From contig NZ_FOQO01000001.1 in NCBI RefSeq assembly GCF_900113765.1, positions 558,001 through 622,000 on the forward strand: a stretch of 64,000 nucleotides of DNA. The letters run 5' to 3'. Positions within the stretch are counted from its first letter, which is position 1; each line of letters opens with the position of its first letter. Source of the stretch: Parapedobacter indicus. Lineage in GTDB: Bacteria > Bacteroidota > Bacteroidia > Sphingobacteriales > Sphingobacteriaceae. The notes under the pieces were generated by a model. The model saw only the letters and a program-made list of their open reading frames with translations. It searched no databases and had not been told where the DNA came from. A program made the position numbers and the translations under genes. Below, in pieces: positions 1 through 8,749 of this stretch.

Positions 1-246
1 GTCCAGTGGCTTGTTGATTTCGAAGGTTGGGTCCGCCTCCGGCTGATCAGCGTTGTTCTGCCTCCTTCTGGGGCGACCCAAAAGAAAACCTACAATTACA
101 CCAATGAAAAACATCGTGCCCAATACGGCTAATTTTGGGACCGTCCGGATGCCGAATATCCAAAAATTTACTTCATCCATGTTTTTCATGAGTATGACCG
201 TGACCAAAACGGTTACGACAATGATGAAAATGGTTTTTGCACGCAT
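1..246 (-). CDS. LapA-like (DUF1049-type) small membrane protein, partial
   Basis: The minus-strand frame opens with ATG at 246-244 and stays open to the left edge, giving 82 visible residues with the C-terminus missing. Two hydrophobic segments are seen at about residues 5-20 and 38-57, with a short Asn/Phe/Trp-containing loop between them. A basic Arg-rich stretch (GRPRRR) follows, then an acidic, Pro-rich tail. This is the layout of lipopolysaccharide-assembly protein A domain (LapA/DUF1049) inner-membrane proteins. The assignment rests on topology and composition, so the role is uncertain. It is transcribed away from the SusC operon. Confidence 0.6.
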   Translation of the reverse strand, partial: MRAKTIFIIVVTVLVTVILMKNMDEVNFWIFGIRTVPKLAVLGTMFFIGVIVGFLLGRPRRRQNNADQPEADPTFEINKPLD

Positions 247-743
247 AGTTTTTTGAATTTGTAACGAAAATACTAAAATCTTTTAGATAGCAGCCTGTGT
301 ATCAATTAACATTTTTTAACTTTTTTATTTGAAATTTTTGCCATTGAAAGATTATGTGTATTTTTGGCGCAGCGATAAAACAACACACACACAGAAAACA
401 GCACACGTAGACACAAACTATTGGGTAGTTTTACACACAGAATTTATAATTGACATCTACCACATCGAAACAAATATATCGATGTTTAGTCAATATTAAT
501 TACCCGCAAGATTTCAATGATTTGACATTGTGGCTACCTATTCAGGAGAATAAGGGGATGTTTCGGAAAATGACCATAGAGAGTAGGCAGTACCAGCTTG
601 TCATTAAACCAGGAGAATAATTCACTGACTTTTTGATTTTTACTCGTATCCAATCCCATTGGTGGAAACCTTGGGTAATTCCAACGACTTTTACAGCTAT
701 ATAACTATTTTTTACGACTATTTTTTAACCAAATTCAAAACAC
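247..743. other. Intergenic region and long leader upstream of the SusC-like operon
   Basis: This 497-base AT-rich gap holds no convincing coding frame. It contains a candidate promoter (337-366), an ACAC-rich tract near 380-440, and a short perfect 7-bp inverted repeat (462-468 with 479-485) without a T-run. If the promoter is real, the SusC transcript has an untranslated leader of roughly 370 nt. Long leaders before SusC genes can carry regulation, but no recognised riboswitch is visible. Confidence 0.5.
337..366 (+). promoter_or_regulatory. Candidate Bacteroidota promoter for the SusC/SusD operon
   Basis: TTTG at 337-340 is followed after 18 nt by TATTTTTG at 359-366, matching the Bacteroidota primary-sigma consensus (-33 TTTG, -7 TAnnTTTG). 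It lies about 380 nt upstream of the SusC start. AT-rich surroundings make chance matches likely. Confidence 0.4.
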
Positions 744-3700
744 ATGAAACAAAAATTACTATGTTTCTTTATGTTGGGGATACTGCTGATTGGATCAGCC
801 TATGCCCAAGACAGGAGAATCAGTGGTAGAGTGACATCAGCGACGGACGGCGCTCCGATAGCTGGGGTTTCCGTACTGGCTGTGGGTGGCACTACAGCTA
901 CTCAGACCGACGATTTGGGAACATTTTCGATCAACATTCCGTCATCGGTGACCCAATTGGAATTCCGCTTTTTAGGGTATACTACAGAACGTGTGGATGT
1001 CGGAAGTCAAGCAATGGTTACTGTCCAGTTAACAGAAGACGCCTCAGCACTGGAAGAAGTGGTCGTGACGGCCATGGGCATTACCCGGCAGGAGAAGACC
1101 CTAGGTTATTCGGCCACCAAGGTGGGCGGAGAGGAAATCGCCCGGGCACGCAACTCGAATATTACCCAATCACTTGCAGGTAAAGTGGCAGGGGTACAAA
1201 TCCAGGCTTCGTCGTCTGATCCGGGATCGTCTTCGTCGGTAGTCATTCGCGGATTCGGCTCTATCAATGGTAATAACCAGCCGTTATATGTAGTGGATGG
1301 TGTTCCACTGCAAAGCAATACCTTCACGGCAGATGGGCGGGTAAATGGCTTGAGTGGTATCGGTAATATTGCACAAGATGATATTGAGTCGATGACTGTA
1401 CTGAAAGGTGCCGCAGCGACAGCTTTGTACGGTAGCCGTGCAGCCCGGGGCGTTATTGTTATCACTACCAAGCAAGGAAGCCGGGGTGCAGACCGCAACT
1501 ATACCATCCAATACAATGGTGGAGTACAACTTCGTCAGGTTTCTTATTTTCCTGAGATGCAGAATGAGTTCGGGCAGGGATGGAACGGAACACAAACCTA
1601 CATCGAAAATGGTTCTTGGGGACCACGGCTTGATGGATCGACTCAGGTATTCGGACCTATTTGGAATCACCAACAATTGATCCACGAATATTCAGCCAGA
1701 AAGAATAACGTCAGAGATTTCTTCGATATTGGTGTTTCCAACAACCATAACGTTTCCTTGAGTGGTGTCTCGGATGATGGTAAAAATACCTATTACGTTT
1801 CCTATTCGAACGTTTCGGATGATGGTAGCATGCCGACTGACGCTGATTCATACGAACGAAATACCATAGCCTACCGGGGAGCTTACCAAGGAGCTGATTG
1901 GTTTAAAATCTCATCTACCGTGAATTTTGCAACCGCGAAGACAAATTCAGTAGGTAGTTTCCAAGGAACATCCGTGGTAGATGGCCTTTATGAATTACCA
2001 CGGGATGTATCGCTTTTAGATAAACAGGATCTTACGAATCCCTTTAATACGCCAGAAGCCTATTTCACACCATACGGCATTACAAATCCTTATTGGGCGC
2101 TAGCAAATAACTACAATCAAATTAACTCTAAGCAGTTGTATGGTAAACTGCAGGCAGACATCAATCCCATTAAAGAATTGACCCTTACCTACCGGTTTGG
2201 ATACGACTACAACGATTATGACGTAAAAATCGGTACGCCTGAAATTGATCTGGATGATGCGCTGATCAACGAGGATTATGGATATGCACCAAGCAACATG
2301 AACCAAACGGGTAATGTATATGCGCGCTATGGCCGTTCCTATGAATTCAACCACGACTTTCTGGCTACGTATGACAATACGTTTGATCGGTTTACACTTA
2401 CTGCACTTGCCGGAGTGAACATCAACGAGCGGTATTCGACTTATATGTTCGGACAAACAGACGGACTATCGTTTGATACTGGCTTTTGGGATCTCAGTAA
2501 TGGCGCCACACGTTCCGATTTGTCGGAAAGTCAGTCAAAAAGAAGATTGATCGGCCTGTTTGGAGATGTAACGGTAGGCTTTGACGATATGCTGTTTTTA
2601 AATCTGACAGCGCGTAACGATTGGTCTTCTACATTGCCAATCAATGGCAACAGTTATTTTTATCCGGGCGCTACGCTGAGCTGGATCTTCACGGAGTTGA
2701 TACCTCAGAATGATATACTTTCTTTTGGTAAAGCACGTTTAGCCTTTGGACGCACGGGGGCGGATACGGATCCGTATCGGACAAGCTATAATTATGTACA
2801 AGGATTCGCAAGCGGATATTATGCGACAGACATCGCGCAGTTTCCGATGAACGGTGTAAACGCATTTCAATTAAGCGGCACGGCAGGCAGTCTTACGCTG
2901 CGGCCGGAAATGAACGAGGAGTTTGAGGCAGGTGTGAATATGCGGTTTTTACGGAATCGTATCGGCATTGACGCTGCATTTTATAACCGTAAAAATATCG
3001 ATCAGATTTTTACCTTGCCGGTGGATCCGTCGACCGGGTTTACGAATATGGTTACCAACTTCGGAGAGGTTCGTAACCGAGGTGTCGAATTGTTGTTGAC
3101 TACTACACCGGTGAAAACGGCCAAATTCCAATGGGATTTGGATGTGAATTTTGCGATCAATCGCAATAAAGTACTGTCTATGCCCGAAAGTTTGGAAGGC
3201 GGCCGGGTAAGTATCGAAGACTTTTCGGCGGGCGATGACGCCGTCTACATGTATGCTGAAGCAGGGAGACCACTGGGTCAGTATTATACTTACCTGCCGC
3301 AGTACGTGACGGATCCTAACAGTGAATACTATGGTCGTATGATTGTTGATGAGGCTGGGCAACCGGTTCTTACGCTCGACGTAGAAGATACAGGTTTGAA
3401 TATGAATCACCAATGGACTGGAGGTGTAAATACTTCCTTCTCTGCTTACGGGCTTACATTAAGCGCCGCGTTGGATGTACGTTATGGAGGTGGAATGTTC
3501 TCTCGTACCAAGAACTTGATGCAGTTTACCGGAAATGGTATGATGACCTTATATAACGACCGCAGACCGTTTATCATTCCGAATTCAATACAACGGGTGC
3601 TGGATGAAGATGATAATTTTGTAGGCTACACTGAAAATACCACTCCGCTGAAGTTATCAAATACCAGTTACCAGAATTATTTCAATTTGTATGGGTGGGG

Positions 3701-3980
3701 CAATGGGGGTATGTCTTATCTTGTTGACCGCACTTACGCCAAATTGCGGAATGTGACGCTTACTTATGATTTACCAAAGCGGTGGGTAACCGCTACCCGT
3801 TTAAGTGGTATATCACTGTCTGCATTTGTGAACAACGCATTTATATGGACTGCATCGGATAACCAGTATATCGACCCCGAGGGCTCAACGGTTGGTCCCG
3901 ACCTTACCGGACAGTTTGGTGAACTGTATGTCAATCCGGCAAGCAGGATATACGGATTCAATGTTAACCTGAAATTTTAA
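744..3980 (+). CDS. SusC/RagA-family TonB-dependent outer-membrane transporter
   Basis: This 1078-residue protein has an N-terminal signal peptide ending near residue 22 (SAYAQ). A carboxypeptidase-regulatory-like beta-sandwich follows at about 26-100, then the EEVVVTAMG stretch typical just before the plug, a TonB plug at about 120-245 (VVIRGFGSINGNNQPLYVVDG), and a long beta-barrel ending in a terminal aromatic residue (NVNLKF). Length and domain order are standard for SusC. It is the first gene of an operon with a SusD partner 15 bases downstream and two more lipoproteins. In this family SusC is the energised channel through which a ligand captured by SusD enters the periplasm. Substrate cannot be read from the sequence, but the operon order resembles the BT2261-2264 peptide importer. 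Confidence 0.95.
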   Translation: MKQKLLCFFMLGILLIGSAYAQDRRISGRVTSATDGAPIAGVSVLAVGGTTATQTDDLGTFSINIPSSVTQLEFRFLGYTTERVDVGSQAMVTVQLTEDASALEEVVVTAMGITRQEKTLGYSATKVGGEEIARARNSNITQSLAGKVAGVQIQASSSDPGSSSSVVIRGFGSINGNNQPLYVVDGVPLQSNTFTADGRVNGLSGIGNIAQDDIESMTVLKGAAATALYGSRAARGVIVITTKQGSRGADRNYTIQYNGGVQLRQVSYFPEMQNEFGQGWNGTQTYIENGSWGPRLDGSTQVFGPIWNHQQLIHEYSARKNNVRDFFDIGVSNNHNVSLSGVSDDGKNTYYVSYSNVSDDGSMPTDADSYERNTIAYRGAYQGADWFKISSTVNFATAKTNSVGSFQGTSVVDGLYELPRDVSLLDKQDLTNPFNTPEAYFTPYGITNPYWALANNYNQINSKQLYGKLQADINPIKELTLTYRFGYDYNDYDVKIGTPEIDLDDALINEDYGYAPSNMNQTGNVYARYGRSYEFNHDFLATYDNTFDRFTLTALAGVNINERYSTYMFGQTDGLSFDTGFWDLSNGATRSDLSESQSKRRLIGLFGDVTVGFDDMLFLNLTARNDWSSTLPINGNSYFYPGATLSWIFTELIPQNDILSFGKARLAFGRTGADTDPYRTSYNYVQGFASGYYATDIAQFPMNGVNAFQLSGTAGSLTLRPEMNEEFEAGVNMRFLRNRIGIDAAFYNRKNIDQIFTLPVDPSTGFTNMVTNFGEVRNRGVELLLTTTPVKTAKFQWDLDVNFAINRNKVLSMPESLEGGRVSIEDFSAGDDAVYMYAEAGRPLGQYYTYLPQYVTDPNSEYYGRMIVDEAGQPVLTLDVEDTGLNMNHQWTGGVNTSFSAYGLTLSAALDVRYGGGMFSRTKNLMQFTGNGMMTLYNDRRPFIIPNSIQRVLDEDDNFVGYTENTTPLKLSNTSYQNYFNLYGWGNGGMSYLVDRTYAKLRNVTLTYDLPKRWVTATRLSGISLSAFVNNAFIWTASDNQYIDPEGSTVGPDLTGQFGELYVNPASRIYGFNVNLKF

Positions 3981-3995
3981 TTGAGGATACAAATC

Positions 3996-5480
3996 ATGAA
4001 AAAGTTTATTATACCATTTCTGGCTATACTTCTGGGAACCACTTCCTGTGAGAAGTATTTGGATATCAACCAGGATCCCAATGCTCCTTCAGAGGAAAAT
4101 GTGACACCGGAATTAATTTTTCCTACGGCTGAAATGAACCTGGCTTCCAGCTATGGCAATTTCTTGCGCATCATCGGAGGTTACTACAGCCAGCATTATT
4201 CACACGACTTCGGAACGAGTAACTATTTGGATTATTCTAAATTTATGATGTCCGCCACCCGTTCCAGTGGAACGTATTCACAGTTGAACTCACGGGTGTT
4301 GAAAAATCTGGAAACGATCCGTGAAAAAACAACGGAGTCGGAAGACTGGGGAACCTACCTCGCAGCAACCACCCTGCGTGCATTCGTTTATCAAGCATTG
4401 GTGGATGCCTATGGTGAAGTTCCGTACTCTGAAGCCTTGGATATTGGAAATACGTCTCCGAAGTTTGACGAAGGAAGCGTAATTTACGCCGGTATCCTAG
4501 CTGAGTTGAATGACGCGTTGTCTAAGGTTACCGAATCGAGTCCCGTAGTAGAAAACTTTCTGTTTTCTTCAAACGATGCGTCGGAATGGATACCATTCGC
4601 AAACGCATTGAAATTCAGGATTTTGATGCGTATGAGTAAGGTGCAGGACGTAAAGGCCGATCTGGACCAATTGGTGGCAGCAAACAATTTTCCAACAGAG
4701 GACATCGCATGGGATGGAATTTGGGAAGATGTAACCGGAAAAGCAAATCCATTTTATCAAGAAGAGTTTGCTTCGTACTTTGGTAGCACTCAGATTAATG
4801 TCATTGGAAATATAGCTTTGATAGGGACGCTTTCGGATACGGAAGATGGCCGTTTGGGCGCCTTTTTCGAAAAGAATGCCAACGGCAATTATAGTGGTGG
4901 TGTCTCAGGAACTAATTTTAGTACATCAACCACTTATCGTTCAGGCTATTTTTCCCGGCCAGTCGCTAGTTACGATATGCCTGTATATTTGATAACCGTT
5001 GCTGAAACGGAGTTTTTCTTAGCCGAGTACCATGCCCGTTACGGCAGCAGTGCCGAAGCCGAAGCCCACTATAAAGCAGCGATTGATGCCTCGTTTGCCA
5101 CAGCCGGTGTAGAGGGTGCTGAAGAAGTTTACACTATTCATTACCCTTGGGATCAGGACAATTATGAAAAAGTGATCGGTATCCAAAAGTGGATCGCATT
5201 GAGTGGCGTAAATAATTTTGAAGCTTGGTGTGAGTTGAGGAGGCTAAAGTATCCAGCGTTTGGCTCGGTAACGGGAGAGGAAATATATGACGAGGGGAAT
5301 GACGATTTCCAGCCAACGTTGTACGTGCCTACTACTTTGTATACCCCAATTCTGTTTAATACACAATTGGGGGCCGGGAAGGTGTTGCAGCGGTTGCGGT
5401 ATGCGGAAAGTTCTACCAGCCGGAATTCAAATGCACCGGAAACTAAACCCGATTCAGAACCGGTATTTTGGGCGAAATAG
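3996..5480 (+). CDS. SusD/RagB-family surface lipoprotein (SusD-like_2 type)
   Basis: This 494-residue lipoprotein is read from ATG 3996; a TTG at 3981 is in frame but gives a poor N-terminus. The signal peptide ends in a lipobox with Cys18 (LGTTSC), followed by EKYLDINQDPNAP, the hallmark start of mature SusD proteins of the SusD-like_2 group. The remainder is the alpha-helical TPR-like SusD fold, with W/Y-rich loops expected to bind ligand. It acts as the substrate-capturing lid on the SusC barrel encoded 15 bases upstream. No polysaccharide-degrading enzyme is nearby, which argues against a glycan locus and fits peptide or other small-ligand uptake. Confidence 0.93.
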   Translation: MKKFIIPFLAILLGTTSCEKYLDINQDPNAPSEENVTPELIFPTAEMNLASSYGNFLRIIGGYYSQHYSHDFGTSNYLDYSKFMMSATRSSGTYSQLNSRVLKNLETIREKTTESEDWGTYLAATTLRAFVYQALVDAYGEVPYSEALDIGNTSPKFDEGSVIYAGILAELNDALSKVTESSPVVENFLFSSNDASEWIPFANALKFRILMRMSKVQDVKADLDQLVAANNFPTEDIAWDGIWEDVTGKANPFYQEEFASYFGSTQINVIGNIALIGTLSDTEDGRLGAFFEKNANGNYSGGVSGTNFSTSTTYRSGYFSRPVASYDMPVYLITVAETEFFLAEYHARYGSSAEAEAHYKAAIDASFATAGVEGAEEVYTIHYPWDQDNYEKVIGIQKWIALSGVNNFEAWCELRRLKYPAFGSVTGEEIYDEGNDDFQPTLYVPTTLYTPILFNTQLGAGKVLQRLRYAESSTSRNSNAPETKPDSEPVFWAK

Positions 5481-5513
5481 TTGGGTAAGTATGAAAATTC
5501 AATTTTGAAGAAA

Positions 5514-6215
5514 ATGAAAAGTAAAGTAATCATATTTGCGGCTTTGGTTTTAGCCGGAATTGGATTCCAAAGCTGCGAAAAGGAAACTACGGCGGGGTTT
5601 ACGGATATTACGATCTATCCCGTTTTGGAAGTTTTAGGAGATCCGATAGTAGTAGTAAATAAAGGAGAGTCATACGAGGATGCAGGTACACATGCAGAAT
5701 TGGATGGAGAAGACGTTACTGGAGATGTTGTTGTCCGATCAGACGTAAATACCGATGAGGTAGGGATTTATTCTGTTAACTATTCGATAACCAACGCCGA
5801 TGGGTTTACGGTAACCGGAGCAAGGACGGTTTATGTAACAGATCCTACTCCTTCCGTTATAACCCCGGGATTGAAAACGGTTAGTGTAGGAACTAATCGT
5901 TCAGGTGGTGGTGCAGTTACTGCTTATAGTGGATATCCGGTAGTTATTTTGCAAACAGAGCCGGGCATATTTTACATCACAGACTATTTCGGAGGATACT
6001 ATGAAGTACGTGCAGGATATGGTCCGGCTTATGCGATGAAAGGTAGTTTTAAGCTCAATGCGGACAATACATTAAGTCTCATCGAAAGTGGAGTGGATGG
6101 TTGGGGGGATTCCTTGGATGACCTATCCAGTGCTTCCGTTGATCCTGGTACAGGGGCGATACGGTTTACTGCTTCTTATGCAGGTACTTACAATTTTAAT
6201 GTAATCTTAAACTAA
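5514..6215 (+). CDS. DUF5011/DUF5012-like lipoprotein with bacterial Ig-like domain
   Basis: This 233-residue lipoprotein starts at ATG 5514; an upstream in-frame TTG at 5481 would place a charged stretch before the signal peptide. The lipobox Cys is residue 21 (GFQSC). Residues of about 45-110 form an immunoglobulin-like repeat with the NKGESYEDAG and VGIYSVNYS patterns of DUF5011/5012 domains; the rest is beta-rich and unassigned. Its place as third gene after SusC/SusD matches BT2262, an accessory surface lipoprotein of a SusCD complex. It probably decorates the SusC barrel on the cell surface. Confidence 0.8.
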   Translation: MKSKVIIFAALVLAGIGFQSCEKETTAGFTDITIYPVLEVLGDPIVVVNKGESYEDAGTHAELDGEDVTGDVVVRSDVNTDEVGIYSVNYSITNADGFTVTGARTVYVTDPTPSVITPGLKTVSVGTNRSGGGAVTAYSGYPVVILQTEPGIFYITDYFGGYYEVRAGYGPAYAMKGSFKLNADNTLSLIESGVDGWGDSLDDLSSASVDPGTGAIRFTASYAGTYNFNVILN

Positions 6216-6222
6216 AAGATCC

Positions 6223-6747
6223 ATGAAAAAGATATTTCTTTTACCCTTATTATATTTGTTTGGAACTCTTTTGATTTCTTCCTGTGAGAAGGATGACATA
6301 GGCGGGACAAATGGTGAAAAAACAGCAGGTGAGTGGTATGTCACTGTGGTTGCTGTTGATGAAGCCGGGAATGTGGTCTACGAAGATGACGAATTGTTCG
6401 GTATAGGACATTTTCATCTGGATACCTACAATACCGTAGCAAATGATCCCAATGAGATGTGGATTGACGATAACACTAATTTTTGGGAAACCAAAGGTAA
6501 AATAAGCGTTGATCCGAATGCACTTACGTTCTCAGGTGAGGATGTTCAGAATGAATATTATGATTCACAATTTACGGTAACAAATGGTAAAATACTGTTG
6601 AAAGCAGCTACTACGCCAAGTGGTATGCCTGCGGACAGTATTGTGTTTAATTTGAATTTCAGTGATGACGACTATCCTAAGGAACTAGGTTTTTCATCGT
6701 ACTTGGTTTCCGGTTACCGCTATACAGGTTTTGCGGGAGACGAATAA
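6223..6747 (+). CDS. Lipid_bd-family (BT2261-like) surface lipoprotein
   Basis: This 174-residue lipoprotein has its lipobox Cys at residue 21 (LISSC). The mature part begins with acidic residues and then a GEWYVTVVAVDEAG-type strand, the signature of the Bacteroidota 'lipid-binding putative hydrolase' family, a small beta-barrel. Despite the family name, enzymatic activity is not established. It begins 7 bases after the Ig-like lipoprotein and ends the operon just before a strong terminator, so it is co-transcribed with SusC/SusD and likely part of the same surface complex. Confidence 0.8.
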   Translation: MKKIFLLPLLYLFGTLLISSCEKDDIGGTNGEKTAGEWYVTVVAVDEAGNVVYEDDELFGIGHFHLDTYNTVANDPNEMWIDDNTNFWETKGKISVDPNALTFSGEDVQNEYYDSQFTVTNGKILLKAATTPSGMPADSIVFNLNFSDDDYPKELGFSSYLVSGYRYTGFAGDE

Positions 6748-6798
6748 AATTCATTCTTCTTTCCAATCTAATTTTCGGAACGAATTTGCTTTTAAAAG

Positions 6799-6831
6799 AA
6801 AGGGTTGTCTAAAAATGGGCAACCCTTTTCC
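6799..6831 (+). terminator. Rho-independent terminator of the SusC/SusD operon
   Basis: A perfect 9-bp stem (AAAGGGTTG at 6799-6807, CAACCCTTT at 6820-6828) closes a 12-nt loop and runs into a T-rich tail. It lies about 50 bases after the last stop of the operon. Confidence 0.85.
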
Positions 6832-7463
6832 TTTAAAATAATTTTGAATCTGATCGGCTTAGCGAAATGGGCAGCTGAACCTCACTTTGGAAATCCCTTT
6901 CGCAACCTGACAGCATCAGCACACAAACCATCGTTACCGGACACGATCAGTCTTATTTGATTCATAAGGGATGGGGTTAGTCTCGCTGCAACCAAAGAGT
7001 TTAACCAACTGAGTGAAAAAGTATGCAGCCAGTTAACCTATTATCCAAAGCAAATACAACCATCTAACCTGTACTTATAAAATCGATAGCCACGGGTTAG
7101 CGGGGACTTATTCACGGCTTAGTAAACGGCAGAATAAGGGCAGGAAAAAGGCGGGAGTTAGTGGGGCGCTGCCCCGAAAAGCACAAATCCGTTGGGAGCG
7201 TGTTGGGGTTCGCTTGTCTCCCGCTTGTCCCAAGCAAATGAACAGGCCACGGGCGTCTGCGCGTAGATGGTGGCGCCGATATGGCTTTGCCCGATAATAG
7301 CCGGGTAACAGACAAGATTTCCCCAGGTTCCATCCATGTCTCATCCACTGAAATATCACGTAATAAAAGGCGGCACATACGTGGCCAATACGGTGGTGAA
7401 AACCCGGGGTATAGAAAGGGTAGAAAACCAACAAAACCACTGCTTGACCGCTGCAGGTAAACA
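6832..7463. other. Gene-free gap with a GC-rich, ORF-like segment (7090-7460)
   Basis: The left part (6832-7090) shows nothing recognisable. The right part is more GC-rich, and several overlapping minus-strand frames stay open. The most protein-like is 7158-7337 (59 codons from an ATG), whose product runs through YPAIIGQSHIGATIYAQ and KRETSEPQHAPNGF. A longer frame in another phase starts inside the rplI terminator and so is not credible. No homologue is recognised. The segment may be a decayed gene or a dispersed intergenic repeat; no promoter or start signal supports expression. Confidence 0.4.
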
Positions 7464-7497
7464 AAAAACGGCTGCCTTTCAAAAGACAGCCGTTTCT
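7464..7497 (-). terminator. Terminator of the rpsF-rpsR-rplI operon
   Basis: Read on the minus strand, AACGGCTG and CAGCCGTT pair, with further CTTT/AAAG pairing around a tiny loop, followed by a run of T residues. It lies 17 bases after the rplI stop. Confidence 0.88.
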
Positions 7498-7513
7498 ATA
7501 ACAAGTAAATCGT

Positions 7514-7957
7514 TTACTCAGCTACTACCTCGAAAGGAACCTGTACCTTCACTTCTTTGTGTAAGTTCAGGTTGGCCACGTATTCGCCCAGTACTTTAGG
7601 CTCGCTTTCAAACGTAATGCGGCGACGGTCTACTTCAAACCCTTGTTTCCGCAGCGCTTCCGCGATCTGTATGCTATTAACAGATCCGAAAATCTTACCG
7701 GTTTCGCCGGCTTTGGCACCGATGGTCAGTTTAAGACCTTCCAGCTTGGCGGCGAGCTCAGTCGCATCCTTCTTAATTTTGTCCTGCTTGAATTGGGCCT
7801 GGCGGATGTTTTCAGCCAATACCTTTTTCGCTGATTCGGTAGCAAGTACCGCAAAACCTTGCGGAATGAGGTAGTTGCGACCGTAGCCGGGTTTTACGGT
7901 GACGACGTCGTCCTTTTCACCCAACTTTTTGATATCTTGCTTTAAAATTACTTCCAT
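7514..7957 (-). CDS. rplI: 50S ribosomal protein L9
   Basis: This 147-residue protein begins MEVILKQDIKKLGEKDDVVTVKPGYGRNYL, the conserved L9 N-terminal domain that binds 23S rRNA. A long connecting helix and the C-terminal domain (GKIFGSVNSIQIAEAL) follow. The length is normal. The start is supported by a GGAGG Shine-Dalgarno-like sequence 9 bases upstream, uncommon in this phylum but frequent before ribosomal genes. It is the last gene of rpsF-rpsR-rplI, 14 bases after rpsR, and ends at a strong terminator. Confidence 0.97.
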   Translation of the reverse strand: MEVILKQDIKKLGEKDDVVTVKPGYGRNYLIPQGFAVLATESAKKVLAENIRQAQFKQDKIKKDATELAAKLEGLKLTIGAKAGETGKIFGSVNSIQIAEALRKQGFEVDRRRITFESEPKVLGEYVANLNLHKEVKVQVPFEVVAE

Positions 7958-7971
7958 GTCGTTTCCCCTCC

Positions 7972-8235
7972 TTATTTAAGTGAATCAGCTACATAAGGCA
8001 ATAAGCCGATATGACGGGCACGCTTCACCGCTTGGGCCACTTTACGCTGGAATTTCAACGAAGTACCGGTAAGGCGGCGCGGCAATACCTTGCCTTGGTC
8101 ATTGACGAACTTCAACAGGAAGTTGGCGTCTTTGTAGTCAATGTATTTGATACCATTTTTCTTGAAACGGCAGTATTTCTTACGGTTATCCTCCACCTTG
8201 GGAGCGGTCACGTACTGGATCTGATCGTTTGCCAT
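7972..8235 (-). CDS. rpsR: 30S ribosomal protein S18
   Basis: This 87-residue protein has the S18 core YCRFKKNGIKYIDYKDANFLLKF and LPRRLTGTSLKFQRKVAQAVKRARHIGLLPY, which packs with S6 in the 30S platform. Its ATG overlaps the rpsF stop codon by one base (position 8235), and a GGAGG sits just upstream, pointing to translational coupling with its binding partner S6. Length is typical for Bacteroidota. Confidence 0.97.
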   Translation of the reverse strand: MANDQIQYVTAPKVEDNRKKYCRFKKNGIKYIDYKDANFLLKFVNDQGKVLPRRLTGTSLKFQRKVAQAVKRARHIGLLPYVADSLK

Positions 8236-8606
8236 TAGTTTGCTACCTCCTCTGATTTGGATGTTTCAGCTTTCTTGTTGAATGCACCGCTGCGTTTCTT
8301 TTCGTTGTAAGCAAGGGCGTGTTTGTCCAATCTGATCGTCAGGAAACGCATTACTCGCTCATCACGCTTGTATTCGACTTCCAATTTGCTGATTAGTTCA
8401 CCGGGAGCCTTGAATTCGATGAGGTGATAGAATCCGGTTGTCTTTTTGTCAATCGGATACGCAAGTTTCTTCAAACCCCAATTGTCCTCATGGACAATTT
8501 CGGCTCCGCCTTCGGTAAGGATGCTCCGGAATTTGGCAATCGCCTCTTTCGAAACTTCCTCGGAAAGCAACGGGGTAAGAATAATAACGGTTTCGTACTG
8601 TTGCAT
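8235..8606 (-). CDS. rpsF: 30S ribosomal protein S6
   Basis: The start is taken at ATG 8606, giving 123 residues beginning MQQYETVIILTPLLSEE, the family's usual N-terminus; the frame extends upstream to 8672, but that would add 22 unconserved residues lying in the promoter region. The core includes KKLAYPIDKKTTGFYHLIEF. S6 pairs with S18, encoded next with a one-base overlap. The charged, Lys/Ser-rich C-terminus is normal for the phylum. It is the first gene of the operon, driven by a promoter overlapping that of rplU. Confidence 0.96.
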   Translation of the reverse strand: MQQYETVIILTPLLSEEVSKEAIAKFRSILTEGGAEIVHEDNWGLKKLAYPIDKKTTGFYHLIEFKAPGELISKLEVEYKRDERVMRFLTIRLDKHALAYNEKKRSGAFNKKAETSKSEEVAN

Positions 8607-8659
8607 ACTTTCGTTTAAAAAATTAAATTTTTGATAAATATTCCGTTTAAAACGGGCTG

Positions 8660-8690
8660 CAAATTTATACATTAACTTTGGATAATCAAA
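8660..8690 (-). promoter_or_regulatory. Promoter of rpsF-rpsR-rplI
   Basis: On the minus strand, TTTG (8690-8687) is followed after 19 nt by TAAATTTG (8667-8660), an exact Bacteroidota -33/-7 match. The -7 box is 53 bases upstream of the rpsF ATG. It interleaves with the divergent rplU promoter. Confidence 0.72.
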
Positions 8691-8707
8691 ATAAAGCGTT
8701 ACCTTTG
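8677..8707 (+). promoter_or_regulatory. Promoter of rplU-rpmA
   Basis: TTTG (8677-8680), 19 nt, then TACCTTTG (8700-8707) gives a near-ideal Bacteroidota promoter 42 bases upstream of the rplU start. Its -33 box lies within the spacer of the opposing rpsF promoter. Confidence 0.75.
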
Positions 8708-8749
8708 CGCTTCGAAATTTAAAAGATTATTTAATTAACTTATTAACTG

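Noticed and set aside
53..256. 67-codon plus-strand frame at the left edge
   Set aside because: It is the complement of the LapA-like gene, whose hydrophobic segments and start make better sense.
7108..7482. 124-codon minus-strand frame
   Set aside because: It starts inside the rplI terminator hairpin, competes with other open frames in the same segment, and has no recognisable family.
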